64,000 nucleotides of DNA from Heligmosomoides polygyrus polygyrus (GCA_947396885.1 CANDYH010000045.1:1-64000); one strand, 5' to 3'. Counted from the stretch's first letter, positions 10,960 to 22,075 are shown. A program made the numbers and translations. Notes: generated from the sequence alone by a model not told the origin.

Positions 10960-11330
10960 ATAGGGTGGGGAAAGTCAAGGTGGCAGCACCTTCGTCAACT
11001 CTGCACTATCATCGCCCAGTATGGGCTTAAACCGCAGTATCGGCGGCAGGTCGCTGGAGCGCAGTCGGAGGAGGCGCCGGCTGTCGCCTGCATCCGATAT
11101 AGGTCCCTGGTTCGGATTTCCCGCCCAGGCCAACCAAGCTTTCCATCCCTCCGGGGTCGGGAAGGATAAAGCACTGACTTGTACATCGACTGGCCACTGC
11201 AAGTCATTGTATGGCCAAATACGCATTCAACCCGCCTCCACGACATCCCCTAGAAGTGGAATGCGTGGCGCATGCCAAAGAGGATTGAATAACGCCGTCC
11301 TTTATCCCTTTATCTTTTGTTGGCGAATAC
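10960..11330 (+). repeat. SINE-like dispersed repeat, copy 1
   Basis: The core 11095-11312 contains a pol III B-box-like GGTTCGGATTTCC, then GCACTGACTTGTACATCGA, ATGGCCAAATACGCATTCAA and AAGTGGAATGCGTGGCGC. The same blocks recur, diverged, at 52062-52275 (-), 59800-59955 (+) and 61659-61880 (-). Frames across it are not genes. Confidence 0.65.
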
Positions 11331-11339
11331 TATACTACA

Positions 11340-11740
11340 TATATCTCACAGTCATAGAGTAGTTAGTTGCGAGCAGTGGTTTCCATCGTCGATAAAGTTT
11401 CACAATCACTCCTTGAAGAATTTTCGACTACAGAGACGTTAAAAATATGCTTTCCGATCAGTAGCAATGCGCCGAAAAACACCATTTTAGAATGTAGGTC
11501 GGTTTTCGCTACTACCTCGCGGGATTGTGACTGAAAGGCTTCCGAATTGGTTTATTTGAGGTATCTGAGTGAAGCAGATCGTGTGACGACGAGTTGCAAA
11601 TGTACTCCCATCGCGCTCGCAGTCCATCATAAGCCGTTCTACACGTAAAACTCATATCGGTGAACTTCGAGCCGGTTGGCTGGTCGAAAAGGCCTTCAAT
11701 GAAATCGTAGTGGTCTTCGTGACAAACGACAAACAAGTAG
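11340..11740. other. Unassigned region
   Basis: No supported gene. It could be the decayed upstream part of the CR1 relic that becomes recognisable at about 11744. Confidence 0.35.
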
Positions 11741-11743
11741 AGG

Positions 11744-12126
11744 TTGGCATTTTTCCATAATGTAAAATTATTCAGCATAAATAGTCTACTGTACAGGCGC
11801 ATTGTAAATGATCTAGCATTTTGTTTCAACATCCTTAAAGGCAATTCTAGACGTGAAGCTGGTAATTATTGGACCTTTTGCCAACGCAAGGTCGGCGTAA
11901 TAGATACTGCTTTCGTTATCCCAAGGTAAAGAAGGAAAACCGAGAAAAGGTTTTTAATTCTGTGTTCTTTCGTGGAGCTCGTTGGTCACAAATGCTACCA
12001 CCCAGCCTATTAGAAGCACCAAACGCGCATGTTTTTAGAAAAGGGTCAAAGGGAATAGATTTGCCTTCAACACTGCATATTCCTGATATCGCCTAAGTAA
12101 AAAAGATTCTGCTATTTTTACTTTCC
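11744..12126 (+). pseudogene. CR1 ORF2 C-terminal relic
   Basis: The translation (RRIVNDLAFCFNILKGNSR, then KVFNSVFFRGARWSQMLPP) aligns with the C-terminus of the CR1 ORF2 at 6430-6700 (CRRAIADPVFCFRVLRRET, KIFNSLFCRVARWFQRIP). One frameshift lies near 11890-11925. The stop is at 12096. Its 3' untranslated region is split by the RTE insertion and continues at 15566. Confidence 0.75.
12114..12126 (+). repeat. Target-site duplication of RTE, left
   Basis: ATTTTTACTTTCC, repeated exactly at 15553-15565. It bounds the RTE insertion. Confidence 0.85.
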
Positions 12127-15100
12127 ACGGACCTCCCTCGATAGAGAGCCTTCGGGCTCTTGTTAAGAGGGATCTCGGGCCGCTTGTCGCAGGGCCACGT
12201 GGCGCGTCCCAGGGTGGTGGATAGGGGAATTAAACGCGAACCAAATGCGACCGTGTACTGCCCAGAGACGCAGGTGGGATGCAGGTGATGGACTCCTTGC
12301 TCCTGCTGTGTCGGGTCGATGCGTTCCTTGTGCGTGGGAGCGGAATGTTCGTGCACAGTGTGCGTGGATGTGTCCGTGACTGTGCGGATTGTAACTGTGT
12401 CGGCTCGGCCAAAAGCTTTCACTCGGTAGACTGGGAGTACATGTAAGGCGATTCGAGGCCGCCTTAAGTCTCGCCCCGTCCCTTCGGGCAGTCTGGCTGG
12501 CTGCCCGGAGTACCCCGCCCGCACGACAGAGCCTGACTAGCTACCCGTGTTGTATTCCAGTCAAACACAGCAGCACTAAAGGGCCTCATTCCCCTGACCC
12601 CGAAAGAGCCCCCATTTCTGCAGCGATGGGAAGGACGAGTACGGAGAGGATGCTAAAATCTCAGGGCCTAATCAGGCTGCGCAAACTGAGAAGGACTAGG
12701 ATGACGATCTGTACTTACAACGCCCGCACGCTTGCATCGGAAGCATCCGTCGAGGACCTGATGATGCAAGCCAGGAAGATCAAGTACGACGTCATCGGAC
12801 TGACCGAGACGAGAAGACACCAGCCCCTGCACGCCGCCTACGACTCCGGAGAAGAACTGTTCCTCGGAACATGCGACAGCAGGGGAGTAGGCGGCGTTGG
12901 TGTCCTCGTCAACACGCACTTGGCCATGAACATCGATTCGTACGAGTCTCTGACAAGCCGAATCGGACGTCTGCGACTGAAGCGATGTGGTTCCGTGCCA
13001 GCTTTGACTGTATTCGTCGCGTATGCCCCAACAACCGACTACGACGACGAAGAGGTCGAAGCCTTCTACGTGGAGCTGGAGAAGTTCTATAAGGAAGATC
13101 ACACCTTCTACAAGGTGATCGTCGGCGACTTCAACGCCAAAATCGGACCGCGAAGGTCGCCGGAAAAAGTTCACATCGGAACCCACGGTTTGGAGTGGAA
13201 CGAGCAAGGTGAAAGGCTGTCTGAGTTTATCATGTCGACCAAGACCATCCATGGAAACTCGCAGTTCCAGAAGCCTCCCTTCCTACGATGGACCTGGGAA
13301 TCTCCCGGTGGCCAGTTCCACAACGAGATCGACCACATCATCTTCAATCGCAAATATTGCCTGACCGACGTCTCCGTTGTCCCCAAGTTCTACACGGGAT
13401 CGGACCATCGCCTCCTTCGTGCAAGGTTCCGCTTTTCGCGTCAAGGAGAGAAGGCCGCGAAGTTCAAGAAGAGGAGTCCCAGAACGACCATCAACTGGGA
13501 CCTCTACACCTCTCTTGCCGGTCTTTGGGAAGATGCCGTCATGGACAACGTCGACGAGGAATACGACCGCTTCGTGCACCATCTCCACGATAGTGCTAAG
13601 GGAGCCGAGAGCTTGAAGACCACCAAGAGACGTCTGTCTCCGGAAACTCTCGAGCTGATACGCCAGCGTGGAGCAGCACGAGCGTCAGGCAACTACCAAC
13701 TGACGTCCGAGCTTGCGAAGCTATGCAGAGAGGCGATAAAGGAAGATCTCAAAGAGAGAAGGGCGGAAGTGTTGGCTGAAGCAGCAGAGGCAGGGCTGAG
13801 CATCCGCAATGCCCGCCGGAACTTCGCCAACTTCAAGACCAAGATGACAGCTCTCCGACGTCCCGACTTAACCGTCACCTCTTCCAGAAGGACCATGGAG
13901 AGGGTCATCCACGACATCTACTCCGATCTCTTCGATAGCCACGTCCACCTGCCCCCATGCCATCTTCCGCAGGATGGATACGTCGTCCCCTCTGTTCTCC
14001 CTTCCGAGATCCGACACGCCATCTCGTCGGTGAAGAAACGTACAGCACCCGGTCCCGACAGGATCAGACCCGAACACCTGAAGAACCTCCCGCCTACGCT
14101 CATCAACACCCTGGCGCGGCTCTTCACACGTTACCTGTCGGAGTGCAAGGTTCCATCTCAGTGGAAGACCAGCAGAACCGTCTTGCTGTACAAGAAGGGA
14201 GACGTGCACGACATTGGCAACTATCGCCCGATCTGCCTGCTGTCCGTAGTCTACAAGCTGTTCACTCGAGTTATCCTGAATAGGATTAGCAGAACGCTGG
14301 ACGAAGGACAGCCGTGCGAGCAAGCAGGATTTCGGAGAGGATTCAGCACGATCGACCACATACACACCATTACGAAGCTCATCGAAGTGTCGCGAGAGTA
14401 CAAGCTGCCGCTGTGCCTTACGTTCATCGACCTGAAGAAGGCATTCGACTCTGTCGAAACTGAAGCTGTCATCGAAGCCCTGCTCACTCAGGGCGTTCCT
14501 ACTCAGTACATCAGAGTCCTTCGAGAGCTGCACAGTGGATTCACGACCAAGATCTCACCATTCTACAACGACGTCGTCGTCGACGTGAAGAGAGGGGTTC
14601 GGCAAGGAGATACCATATCCCCGAAGCTCTTCAGCACCACCCTCGAAAACGTCATGCGCGAACTAGAATGGGAAGACATGGGAGTGAAGGTCGACGGCCG
14701 GCAACTGCACCATCTTCGCTTCGCTGACGACATCGTGCTCATAACCCCGAGCATCAGTCAGGCGGAACGAATGCTGGCCGACATCGATCGTGTATGTGGA
14801 AGCGTTGGACTGCAGCTGAATCTTACGAAGACGATGTTCATGAGGAACGGATGGGTTTCTGATGCCCCATTCTCGCTCAACGGAACGAACATCTCCGAAT
14901 GCTCCAGCTATGTGTATCTGGGTCGCGAAGTCAATATGGCCAATGACCTAGCGCCGGAGCTGAGCAGGAGGAAACGAGCGGCTTGGGGAGCTTTCAAGAG
15001 CGTCGAAGAAGTCGCGAAGAAGACGAAGAACGTCCGACTCCGTGCCCACCTATTCGACTCCACTGTTCTTCCTGCCCTAACATACGCCTCAGAGACCTGG

Positions 15101-15552
15101 GCTATACGAAAGCAGGATGAACAGGCGATCAGCGTCGCGCAGCGTGGAATCGAGAGGACGATGCTCGGAGTGAAACGACTCACGCAAGTGAGAGAAGGCC
15201 TCCGGAGTTCCGAGCTTCGCCGACGCTCGAAGATCAGAGACGCTGTCGCATGGGCCAAGTTGTCGAAAATTAGGTGGGCCGGCCACGTAATGCGCTTCGC
15301 AGACACCCGCTGGACGAGAGCCATCACCGACTGGATTCCGCGGGATGTCAAAAGAACACCAGGACGCCCACCAACGCGTTGGTCGGACTTCTTGGTGAAA
15401 GCCCTGAACGACCGATATGACGCTCTTCGTGTCCCTCGAGCGAGGAGGATCCATTGGACCACTCTGGCACGCGACAGGGACGAATGGAGACGCTGCTGGC
15501 ACCCGCTCGAGCAATTCGATGATCAACGGGACGACAGGTGGTGATACAGGTG
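12127..15552 (+). mobile_element. Full-length RTE non-LTR retrotransposon
   Basis: A 3,426-bp element with a roughly 500-bp GC-rich 5' untranslated region, a single intact ORF (12626-15544) and an almost absent 3' untranslated region ending in a short GTGATACAGGTG-type repeat, as in other RTE elements. A perfect 13-bp target-site duplication flanks it. The intact ORF and perfect duplication imply a recent insertion, into the 3' untranslated region of an old CR1 relic. The first 60 bases have strong stem-loop potential (GAGAGCC/GGCTCTT). Confidence 0.9.
12626..15544 (+). CDS. RTE endonuclease-reverse transcriptase, intact (972 aa)
   Basis: This single protein nicks target DNA and reverse-transcribes element RNA at the nick. 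The N-terminal APE-type endonuclease (about residues 28-270) shows [27 protein letters not shown] (about 165), EIDHIIFN and GSDHRLL. The reverse transcriptase (about 450-740) has [29 protein letters not shown] (motif A, about 598), [14 protein letters not shown] (motif B) and [11 protein letters not shown] (motif C, about 697), so all catalytic aspartates are present. The C-terminus has [13 protein letters not shown] and [10 protein letters not shown], typical of RTE. The ATG at 12626 gives the full endonuclease; translation is probably cap-dependent downstream of a long leader. Confidence 0.93.
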   Translation: MGRTSTERMLKSQGLIRLRKLRRTRMTICTYNARTLASEASVEDLMMQARKIKYDVIGLTETRRHQPLHAAYDSGEELFLGTCDSRGVGGVGVLVNTHLAMNIDSYESLTSRIGRLRLKRCGSVPALTVFVAYAPTTDYDDEEVEAFYVELEKFYKEDHTFYKVIVGDFNAKIGPRRSPEKVHIGTHGLEWNEQGERLSEFIMSTKTIHGNSQFQKPPFLRWTWESPGGQFHNEIDHIIFNRKYCLTDVSVVPKFYTGSDHRLLRARFRFSRQGEKAAKFKKRSPRTTINWDLYTSLAGLWEDAVMDNVDEEYDRFVHHLHDSAKGAESLKTTKRRLSPETLELIRQRGAARASGNYQLTSELAKLCREAIKEDLKERRAEVLAEAAEAGLSIRNARRNFANFKTKMTALRRPDLTVTSSRRTMERVIHDIYSDLFDSHVHLPPCHLPQDGYVVPSVLPSEIRHAISSVKKRTAPGPDRIRPEHLKNLPPTLINTLARLFTRYLSECKVPSQWKTSRTVLLYKKGDVHDIGNYRPICLLSVVYKLFTRVILNRISRTLDEGQPCEQAGFRRGFSTIDHIHTITKLIEVSREYKLPLCLTFIDLKKAFDSVETEAVIEALLTQGVPTQYIRVLRELHSGFTTKISPFYNDVVVDVKRGVRQGDTISPKLFSTTLENVMRELEWEDMGVKVDGRQLHHLRFADDIVLITPSISQAERMLADIDRVCGSVGLQLNLTKTMFMRNGWVSDAPFSLNGTNISECSSYVYLGREVNMANDLAPELSRRKRAAWGAFKSVEEVAKKTKNVRLRAHLFDSTVLPALTYASETWAIRKQDEQAISVAQRGIERTMLGVKRLTQVREGLRSSELRRRSKIRDAVAWAKLSKIRWAGHVMRFADTRWTRAITDWIPRDVKRTPGRPPTRWSDFLVKALNDRYDALRVPRARRIHWTTLARDRDEWRRCWHPLEQFDDQRDDRW

Positions 15553-16082
15553 ATTTTTACTTTCCCTTAAATCACGATATCCTTTGTTTTGGAAATTGTT
15601 TTTCACTTCAGAATTTTTCGTTTGTTTTTTCTTCTTTTTCTGCTCTTTTCTTATTTATACGTTTGTTCGTTTTTTATTTGCTCCTAGCTTTCCTTGAATT
15701 TTAGGACTTCTCCACTTTGTTTCTGATTCGCCAGTGTTAGCGTCTTACATTTCCCCACGCAGCTGTCTTTGATGCGTTCTGATGGAGTTGGCGGACCTAT
15801 TAAGTAGGTATCCGGAGCCGATTCTCCCACGACTTGCAGTGTTGGCGAGCCACTGCTCTTCTTCATCAGTTACCCATCATCCTTTATCCCATCATTCTTA
15901 TACCACTTCCTTACTATCATTCTCCCAAAACCTTTATGTGACTTCTATTTTTCGTTTAAGAAAAATAACAATGATGGCTAGTTTTGATTTGTCGAATTCT
16001 TTAACACCACATATTTTCTAATGTGCTGTGTCCTTGTTAAATGTACTATTTTTGTGCGCACGACATTGTGCAAATAAATAAG
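15553..16082 (+). mobile_element. CR1 relic, 3' untranslated region and AAATAAAT tail
   Basis: Begins with the right copy of the RTE target duplication and continues the CR1 relic of 11744-12126. It is T-rich, non-coding and ends in GCAAATAAATAAG (16069-16081), comparable to the (TAAA)n tail of the CR1 at 7549-7573. Confidence 0.6.
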
Positions 16083-16344
16083 TAGTCGTAGCGACATTCA
16101 TTTTTACTCTCATTGCCGAGCCATAGGTTCTTTGTAAATAGGAAAACGTCACTAAATTCTTGGCCTCTGCAGAGAAACCTACGCCGTAGGAAATAACCCA
16201 CCTCAATTCTTCGTACCTGACAACTCAACAACTCCAACATTGTGCCCACGTCACGGACCCGGCAACAGTTTAATGGCAGCGTGATGGACTCCAGCTGTGA
16301 CGTCGCGTCCACATCGTATTGCTCACCATCAGACACTATTCAAT

Positions 16345-16640
16345 ATTATGCTTGTGCTCGAATAATCGAATTCGAATAATTATTCGAATAATTTATTCAA
16401 ATTCGATTTTCGATTATTCGATTATTCGAGTTTCGCAAATTCGAATAATTATTCGAATTCGATTATTCGAGTTTCAAAAATTCGAATAATTATTAGAATT
16501 CGATTATTCGAGTTTCGAAAATTCGAATAATTATTCGAATTCGATTATTCGAGTTTCGAAAATTCGAATAATTATTCGAATTCGATTATTTGGGATTCGA
16601 AAATTCGAATATTATTCGAATTTCTAATACGTGGTTGTTT
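16345..16640. repeat. 41-bp ATTCGAATAATTATTCGAAT tandem repeat
   Basis: About five to six units with a 41-bp period, for example CGAAAATTCGAATAATTATT then CGAATTCGATTATTCGAGTT. Each is strongly self-complementary. It is related in sequence and period to the arrays at 1075-1330 and 22555-22910. Confidence 0.85.
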
Positions 16641-16728
16641 CGAATGTTACATAATAATGATTTTTGTAAGCGAGTTCATTCCGGTGACGATTGTTTTCGA
16701 TAGCACAGCGTCGAAGATCTCGCCGTTA

Positions 16729-17681
16729 GGCATCTTTTATACTCGCTCCGCAGCGCGACGCGGCGTGATGGTCGGCATGGCTATTGATTTTTCGTGCCGC
16801 GAGGCGGCGCCGCATCGCTTTTATACTCCGCCGCCGCAAAACACCACACTTGACGGAATTTTGGGTTACGCTATTCGGCGAATCGCGCCGCTGAGGGGAA
16901 GGGCGCGGCGCGGCGCGATCAGCCGCGGCAGACTCGGTGTGGGGTGGGAGATTTTACCTCTTCGACCAAACTTCTCCTATTGGGAAGGAGGGGGGGGGGG
17001 GAGGGTTTAGGGTGCTGGTCACGAATCTGACATCGTTTTTTGAAGTTACGGGCGATTACGGTAGGTTCGGTTGATTAGGGAGTTTGGGCGAAATCGGTGA
17101 CCATGACCTTGGCCCGTACCTTCTGTAACCTAGGAACAGAATAGAGTTCTGTAAACATTCACGAGGCTTCATATATCACGCTAAAGATATGCTTAGTGCA
17201 CAGTGACCCTAGAATGGCCATATGAGAAAGAATTTTGAGTGATTCTTGACGATGGGTACGTTCCAGCAGTTTTACTTTTGGATCCGCACATGTTGCAAAA
17301 TAAGGAGTGGTTTAGTGCCGTTTGCATTGCAGGGGATTCGACTCAATACCACACTCACCAGTTTCAACAGTAGGTTGAGCGAACGACCTCGACTCCAGGC
17401 TTAAGAGAGGATTCGTCGCTCCCCACAGGAACCCCACGACAAACATTGACAAGACGCATTGCGCTGATCAGCCAAAAAATCCTTTCTGTTTTGGTCCCTC
17501 AATTAATCGTGGACCGTTTCCGGAGCACGGGCCGTAGTGCGCAGATTCTCGTCGTCGTCGCTGACGCTCTCCTTTCTAACTGCAATCGCGCAACGGCGCG
17601 TCAAAATCGGGGCGCGGCGCGACTGGCCGCGCCGCTCCCCAAATTGACGCGCCGCGCCGCGGCGGGAGTATAAGAAGCGCC
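16729..17681. mobile_element. 953-bp GC-rich inverted-repeat element, PIF/Harbinger-like
   Basis: Left end GGCATCTTTTATACTCGCTC and complementary right end (GGGAGTATAAGAAGCGCC) are both followed inward by CG-rich runs. TTA flanks both sides (16726-16728 and 17682-17684). An internal inverted copy of the end (TTTTATACTCCGCCGCCGC near 16818-16836) suggests a nested or composite structure. No transposase is visible. Confidence 0.55.
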
Positions 17682-17684
17682 TTA

Positions 17685-18247
17685 AACAGACACATTCAAA
17701 TGTGTATTTATCTATTTACTTTTAAACGCGGACGGACAAAACAAGTTCAAATATGATTCAAACACAAGACAACAGGTGACTAAATAAGTGACTTGTGGCT
17801 TGCACAATAACCTCAAAAACAACAGCAAACTACAAAGTTTTCTAGTGATACCCGTCAACCAGCCTTTCAAATTGCCTTTGGGTGTTTGGTATATTGTTTT
17901 TCCTTTGAAGGCTTCAAAAATTCAACCCCTGCTCCATATGTGAAAAATGCGGATCTTACCTTGCTTTTGCTCTGGGAATTTGAATTTTCCATTGAGCACC
18001 TCTTGTAGGAGAAGAAGAGATCAGTGCCTTCGTCCCCAAGGTCATTCGACGACCCACTTGATGCCCCGAAGCACGGTACTCCACTTCACTCTAGCCCCAA
18101 ATTGACTGCAGGCAGCTCCACTCCCCATCCTCGAACAGTCGACCTCGGGCAAAAATTGAAATTCTCTATAGGTATTGAGCTTCTGATCGATTTTGATCCT
18201 AGGACGAAATGCCTTTTTGTCAGAACCGATCGTTCCCAGCGCATCTA
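17685..18247. other. Unassigned region
   Basis: No supported coding sequence or repeat. It sits between an inverted-repeat element and a mariner. Confidence 0.4.
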
Positions 18248-18383
18248 CTAGGTTGGTGCAAAAGTAATGTAGGTTTTTTTGTTTTCCTTGTTTCAACAAT
18301 ATTTTTTAAAAATAAACTGAGACCATTTCATAAGGTATTATACATTGTTGGAAAGGGTATTACATGCGCTTTCTAAGTATGTA

Positions 18384-19540
18384 TTAGGTTGACCAGAAAG
18401 CTCTCAGCGTTTTGAGTGAACTACCATAACTTTCTCAAATCTTATCGGATTTAGTCGAAATAAGCACCGTTCGAATCAGCACACTGTTACCAACGGGCCA
18501 ACAACCGACTTATTCCATCAGCGAAAAAATTATGTGGTCGAGATTCGACAAACTCCACGAAAGCTGTTTTGGCTTGGTCCTGATTGATGAAGGTTTTACC
18601 AGCGAGAATGATCTGAAAGTGTTTGAAAAGGTGGTAGTCGGTTGGCGAAAGGTCTGGAGAATACGGTGGGTGAGGCAGAACTTCAACCCTTAATTCGTTC
18701 CATTTTCGAACAGTGATTTGTGAAACGTGTGGCGTTATCGTACAAAAGAATCGGGCTTCTTCTGTTGGCCAATGCTGGCTGAAGTTGACGCAATTTTCGG
18801 TGCATTTCGTCGATTTCGTTACAGTGGGACCTTGCTGTGATCGTTTGGCCAGGCGCTAAAAAGTTGTAATGGATCACAGCAGCCGCCGACCACCACACAG
18901 TGACCGTTCCCTTTTTTTGGTGGAGGATCGCCTTTGTAAAATGCCTAGGGGGTTCGTCGGCGTCCAACCACTGTCCGAAACGTTTCCTGTTATCACACAG
19001 AATTCACTTTTCATCACAAGTGATGATTCGATCCCGAAACGGGTCAGTTTTGTTGCGTAAAAGTAGAGAAGAACAAACCTCAAAACGTGACAATTTTTGC
19101 CGATCATTCAACTCGTGGGGCACCCACTTTTCGAGCTTTTTCACCTTCCCAAGACGTTAAAAAGCACCTTCGAGGCTGAAGTCTCCGGTCCGAAATTTAC
19201 TGAACCACTGGCACACAGTGCTTTCTCCATCACTATTAGGCTCCCACACTTGGTTAATTTGTCGGGCTGTCTCGGCTACGGATTGTCCCAATTTGAAGTT
19301 AAAATAAAATATCTTTCGGAATTACTCCTTTGACATCCTTCAAAAAGTCCTTCAAAAACAAAATTGTAAAAAAAACGTTAAAATTTATTTAGCCGGATAG
19401 GGCAAAAAATTCTGTACAGAAAGTAGCATTAATGCGCAATGCAAGTTGAATTTTTACTTAATAATAGACGATGAAGAACAAACAGTAACAAGAACAAACA
19501 GTAGTAACACAAAACGCTGAGAACTTTCCGCACAACCTAA
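18384..19540 (-). mobile_element. Mariner transposon A, nested in B
   Basis: 1,157 bp, ends TTAGGTTGACCAGAAAGCTC and its complement AACTTTCCGCACAACCTAA, flanked by TA (18382-18383 and 19541-19542). The ends match those of the mariner at 59999-61240. Minus-strand transposase pieces include GTVTVWWSAAAVIHYNFLAP and MHRKLRQLQPALANRR. The second catalytic Asp box reads LLYDNATRF in place of LLHDNARPH. Frameshifts abound, so it is dead. Confidence 0.85.
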
Positions 19541-20149
19541 TATATGGAATTTTATTTAAGTCTGTTGTTTAAAAAATAATTTGGTTTTTATTTTTAGAAG
19601 TCCAAACGCGATTTTCGTCAAATTTTCCGGCTTTGGCTGATGTCGGGGAACTCTTTTTGGTTCAGCCACTAGGCAAACGCGCCTGTTATCATAAAGTATC
19701 CATCTCTCATCGGAAGTCACAATCCGTTCAAGAAACGGATCGTTGGCATTGGGCAAAAGATGGGCCGACGATATCTCAAGACGACGATTTTTCTGACTTT
19801 CGGTCAATTTAGTTTCTTGGTCTTCCCAGTTTGCTTCAAATGGCGAACAACTGTAGTGTGATCGCCGTTAAGCTACTCGGCAATATATCGCGTGGTTTGC
19901 GCGGATCAGCTTCGACTGACGCCTTCTGTGGATCACTATCAACAGCTGCCATGTGGTTTGTCTTCGAGGCTGGTGTTGCCGGCACGAAACTTTTGGAACC
20001 ATCTCGTACTGTGCATTCGTTGATGGTTTGCTGGCTCCATACTTCGTTTATATTTTGAGCGGTCTGAGCGGAAGTCCGGCCCAGTTTCAACTCGCAGAAG
20101 TAAATCTGACGAAAATCGCGTTTAGGCATCTGAAAATAAAAACCAAATT

Positions 20150-20559
20150 CTAACACATTTGCTTAAGCCTGGAGCGGCTGGTAGAGAGGCTATATGTTGT
20201 TACAGGATGTTTTGTTGCGATCAAAACTCTAGGAACAACAAACTAGAGATTTGATCGCAACAAAACATCCTGTAACAACATATAGCCTCTCTACCAGCCG
20301 CTCCAGGCTTAAGCAAATGTGTTAGAACATTGCTACTAGTAAGGTCTTCAGCTTAACCGGCTCCATGCTGATATCAGCGACCGGCCCATCCCGTATCGCG
20401 GGTGGGTGCTGACAGGCCTCGAGGATATCGCGGATGTTACGTGCGGTCAAACAGCGCCGGTGGTGTAAGGCGAACATCGCTGCCCGGAAAGCAGAAGATG
20501 CGGGTTCGAGTCCCGCCTGGCGCAAGAGTTTTGATCGCAACAAAACATCCTGTAACAAC
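20150..20559 (+). mobile_element. 410-bp tRNA-like retroposon with 14-bp target duplication
   Basis: Inserted in mariner B and flanked by a perfect 14-bp direct repeat, ATAAAAACCAAATT (20136-20149 and 20560-20573). It holds a perfect inverted repeat of about 75 bp per arm (about 20153-20228 and 20252-20327), a GC-rich middle, a tRNA-like sequence (20454-20524) and a 3' tail that repeats the inner part of the inverted repeat (GATCGCAACAAAACATCC). The duplication length suggests target-primed reverse transcription. Confidence 0.7.
20454..20524 (+). tRNA. tRNA-like sequence (SINE head or tRNA pseudogene)
   Basis: Folds as a cloverleaf: acceptor GCGCCGG/CTGGCGC (one G-T pair), D stem GTGT/ACAT, anticodon stem CTGC/GCAG with loop CCGGAAA, and T arm GCGGG-TTCGAGT-CCCGC with a perfect B box GGTTCGAGTCC. 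Loop position 33 is C, not the invariant T, and the nominal anticodon GGA (Ser) lacks the long variable arm of tRNA-Ser. A functional tRNA is unlikely. Confidence 0.5.
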
Positions 20560-21015
20560 ATAAAAACCAAATTATTTTTTTTAAATACGCGATTTAAACT
20601 AAATTCCATATACATACATAGAAATCGCACATAGTGAATTTTCCAACAATGTATAATACCTTATGAAAAGTCTTACTTTACTGAAAAATTGTGTTGAAAC
20701 CAATAAGACAGAAAACCTGCACTCCTTTGGCACCAATCTAATAGTGCTAAGTTGAACAGAAAATTTTTTCCACACGGGGCCGCTACGTCAGGGACGGACT
20801 GCTTAACTGTCATCGACATACAAACAAAGAAACGTCACTTTCAAGCTAAAATCAATAATATCGATCGATATTGACCTCTCGATAAAAACCTTTCACTCGC
20901 TGTAAAGCACAAGTTTTTTGCATTCCTCCATCACTGCCGAAGAAGGCTGTTGCATCATTAGCTATACTTACCAGTTGGTTAGTACATTTTTGATTCCATT
21001 CGTGTAAAGAATATA

Positions 21016-21692
21016 CAGGGTGCGTAAAAAGTATTGACGCACTAAATGACGGTTGTGGAAATAGTATTGCGCAGTAAGTTTTAAAATATTCACTTGAGAA
21101 ATATGGAAAATGATCTTGCAAACACGATAGAATAACTCGTAACTGAAATTGGCTCCTTTACTGTGAATACAGGAACGAAAACGACTGAACAGGGTAGCCT
21201 TCTGCGACTGGTCACTTCTGTTGAAAGTAGCCCAGGCCTCATTCTCCAAAATCGCCTAAAAATAGTAATCCAGCGGATTCTTGTTTAAGCTGTGCTCTTC
21301 TGAGAAGCTGTTCACACCTGCGCGCGTTATCTGTTTGCCGTTATCGGACAGAGATTGAAAATTTTGGATTTGAACGTTAACGTGCGTGTACCTCTTGTAA
21401 TCATCATCTGTTATGACAGAGCCGTGGCTGACGTTTGGGTTGCTGACCTCTTTCCTCACCAACCGTTTCGAACAGCGCCTAATTCTCTTGTTAAGGAACT
21501 ACTAAGCTCTTTGGGAAACAGACAAAAAAGGGCCACCGTAACGATGACGATCATGTTTCTTCAGCTTTTTCCTGAGTGTTTTTTTGAGCACAATACAGAC
21601 AACAAAAATAACACACAAAAACCTAGAGGGGTACAAAGAGAAGCTGGAGCTGAATCAAAAAGTAGCTGCGTCAATACTTTTTACGCACCCTG
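21016..21692 (-). mobile_element. Tc-like transposon relic, 677 bp
   Basis: Ends CAGGGTGCGTAAAAAGTATT and the complementary AATACTTTTTACGCACCCTG, flanked by TA (21014-21015 and 21693-21694), as in the Tc1/mariner superfamily. The minus strand retains ILENEAWATFNRSD and LFSRFRSCIHSKGANF, which resemble the C-terminal region of Tc3-like transposases. Internal deletions removed the catalytic core. Confidence 0.65.
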
Positions 21693-21694
21693 TA

Positions 21695-22075
21695 ATTTGT
21701 CTACAACACCTCTTCATCCTAAAACAACTTGGCTGTTGTAAAATCAAAAAGGGCCCATGCACTGTACTACCGAGGTCGAAAAAATAGTTATTCATACTTC
21801 GATACGGATTGGGTTGCTCATCACGAATCAGACATCGGTTTCTGAATATCCGGTTTCTTATGGCAGGTTAACCCTTTCACGACACGCGTGTTTTTCTCGC
21901 GCGCCGAATGAATACAGTTTTTGGCTTGCTTAACCGGGAAATCAGAAATGCTCACCTTTCCACTTACAGGAAGCTCGATGAACGTAAATGACATTTGTTG
22001 GCATACTTTTGTTCAAAAATGTGTTGGAAATGGCGATAAAAGGTCTCACTAACGATAAATCGCAAAACGCAATAA
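21695..22075. other. Unassigned region
   Basis: No gene seen. The sequence GGTTGCTCATCACGAATCAGACAT near 21810 resembles the GATCACGAATCTGA motif of the inverted repeats at 40.5 kb and 17.0 kb (CACGAATCTGACATC), so a fragment of that repeat family is present. Confidence 0.4.

Larger units (their letters stand above)
18248..20741 (-). mobile_element. Mariner transposon B with nested insertions
   Basis: Terminal inverted repeats: left TAGGTTGGTGCAAAAGTAAT and a right end whose complement is TAGATTGGTGCCAAAGGAGT, with TA on both sides (18246-18247 and 20742-20743). This end resembles the Hsmar1/MADE1 type. Minus-strand transposase fragments remain at 20156-19836 (N-terminal, MPKRDFRQIYFCELKLGRTS) and 19807-19600 (LERIVTSDERWILYDNRR). 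It hosts a second mariner (18384-19540) and a 410-bp insertion (20150-20559). Inactive. Confidence 0.8.

Noticed and set aside
11021..11246. Overlapping open frames on both strands with tRNA-like translations
   Set aside because: They lie in a repeated SINE-like sequence found four times in the window and change frame between copies.
16657..17010. 117-aa open frame in GC-rich DNA
   Set aside because: It spans the inverted-repeat end of a MITE-like element and has no homology features; openness follows from the high GC content.
20454..20524. Functional tRNA-Ser(GGA) gene
   Set aside because: Position 33 is C, the long variable arm is missing and the sequence lies inside a transposed insert with a 14-bp duplication.
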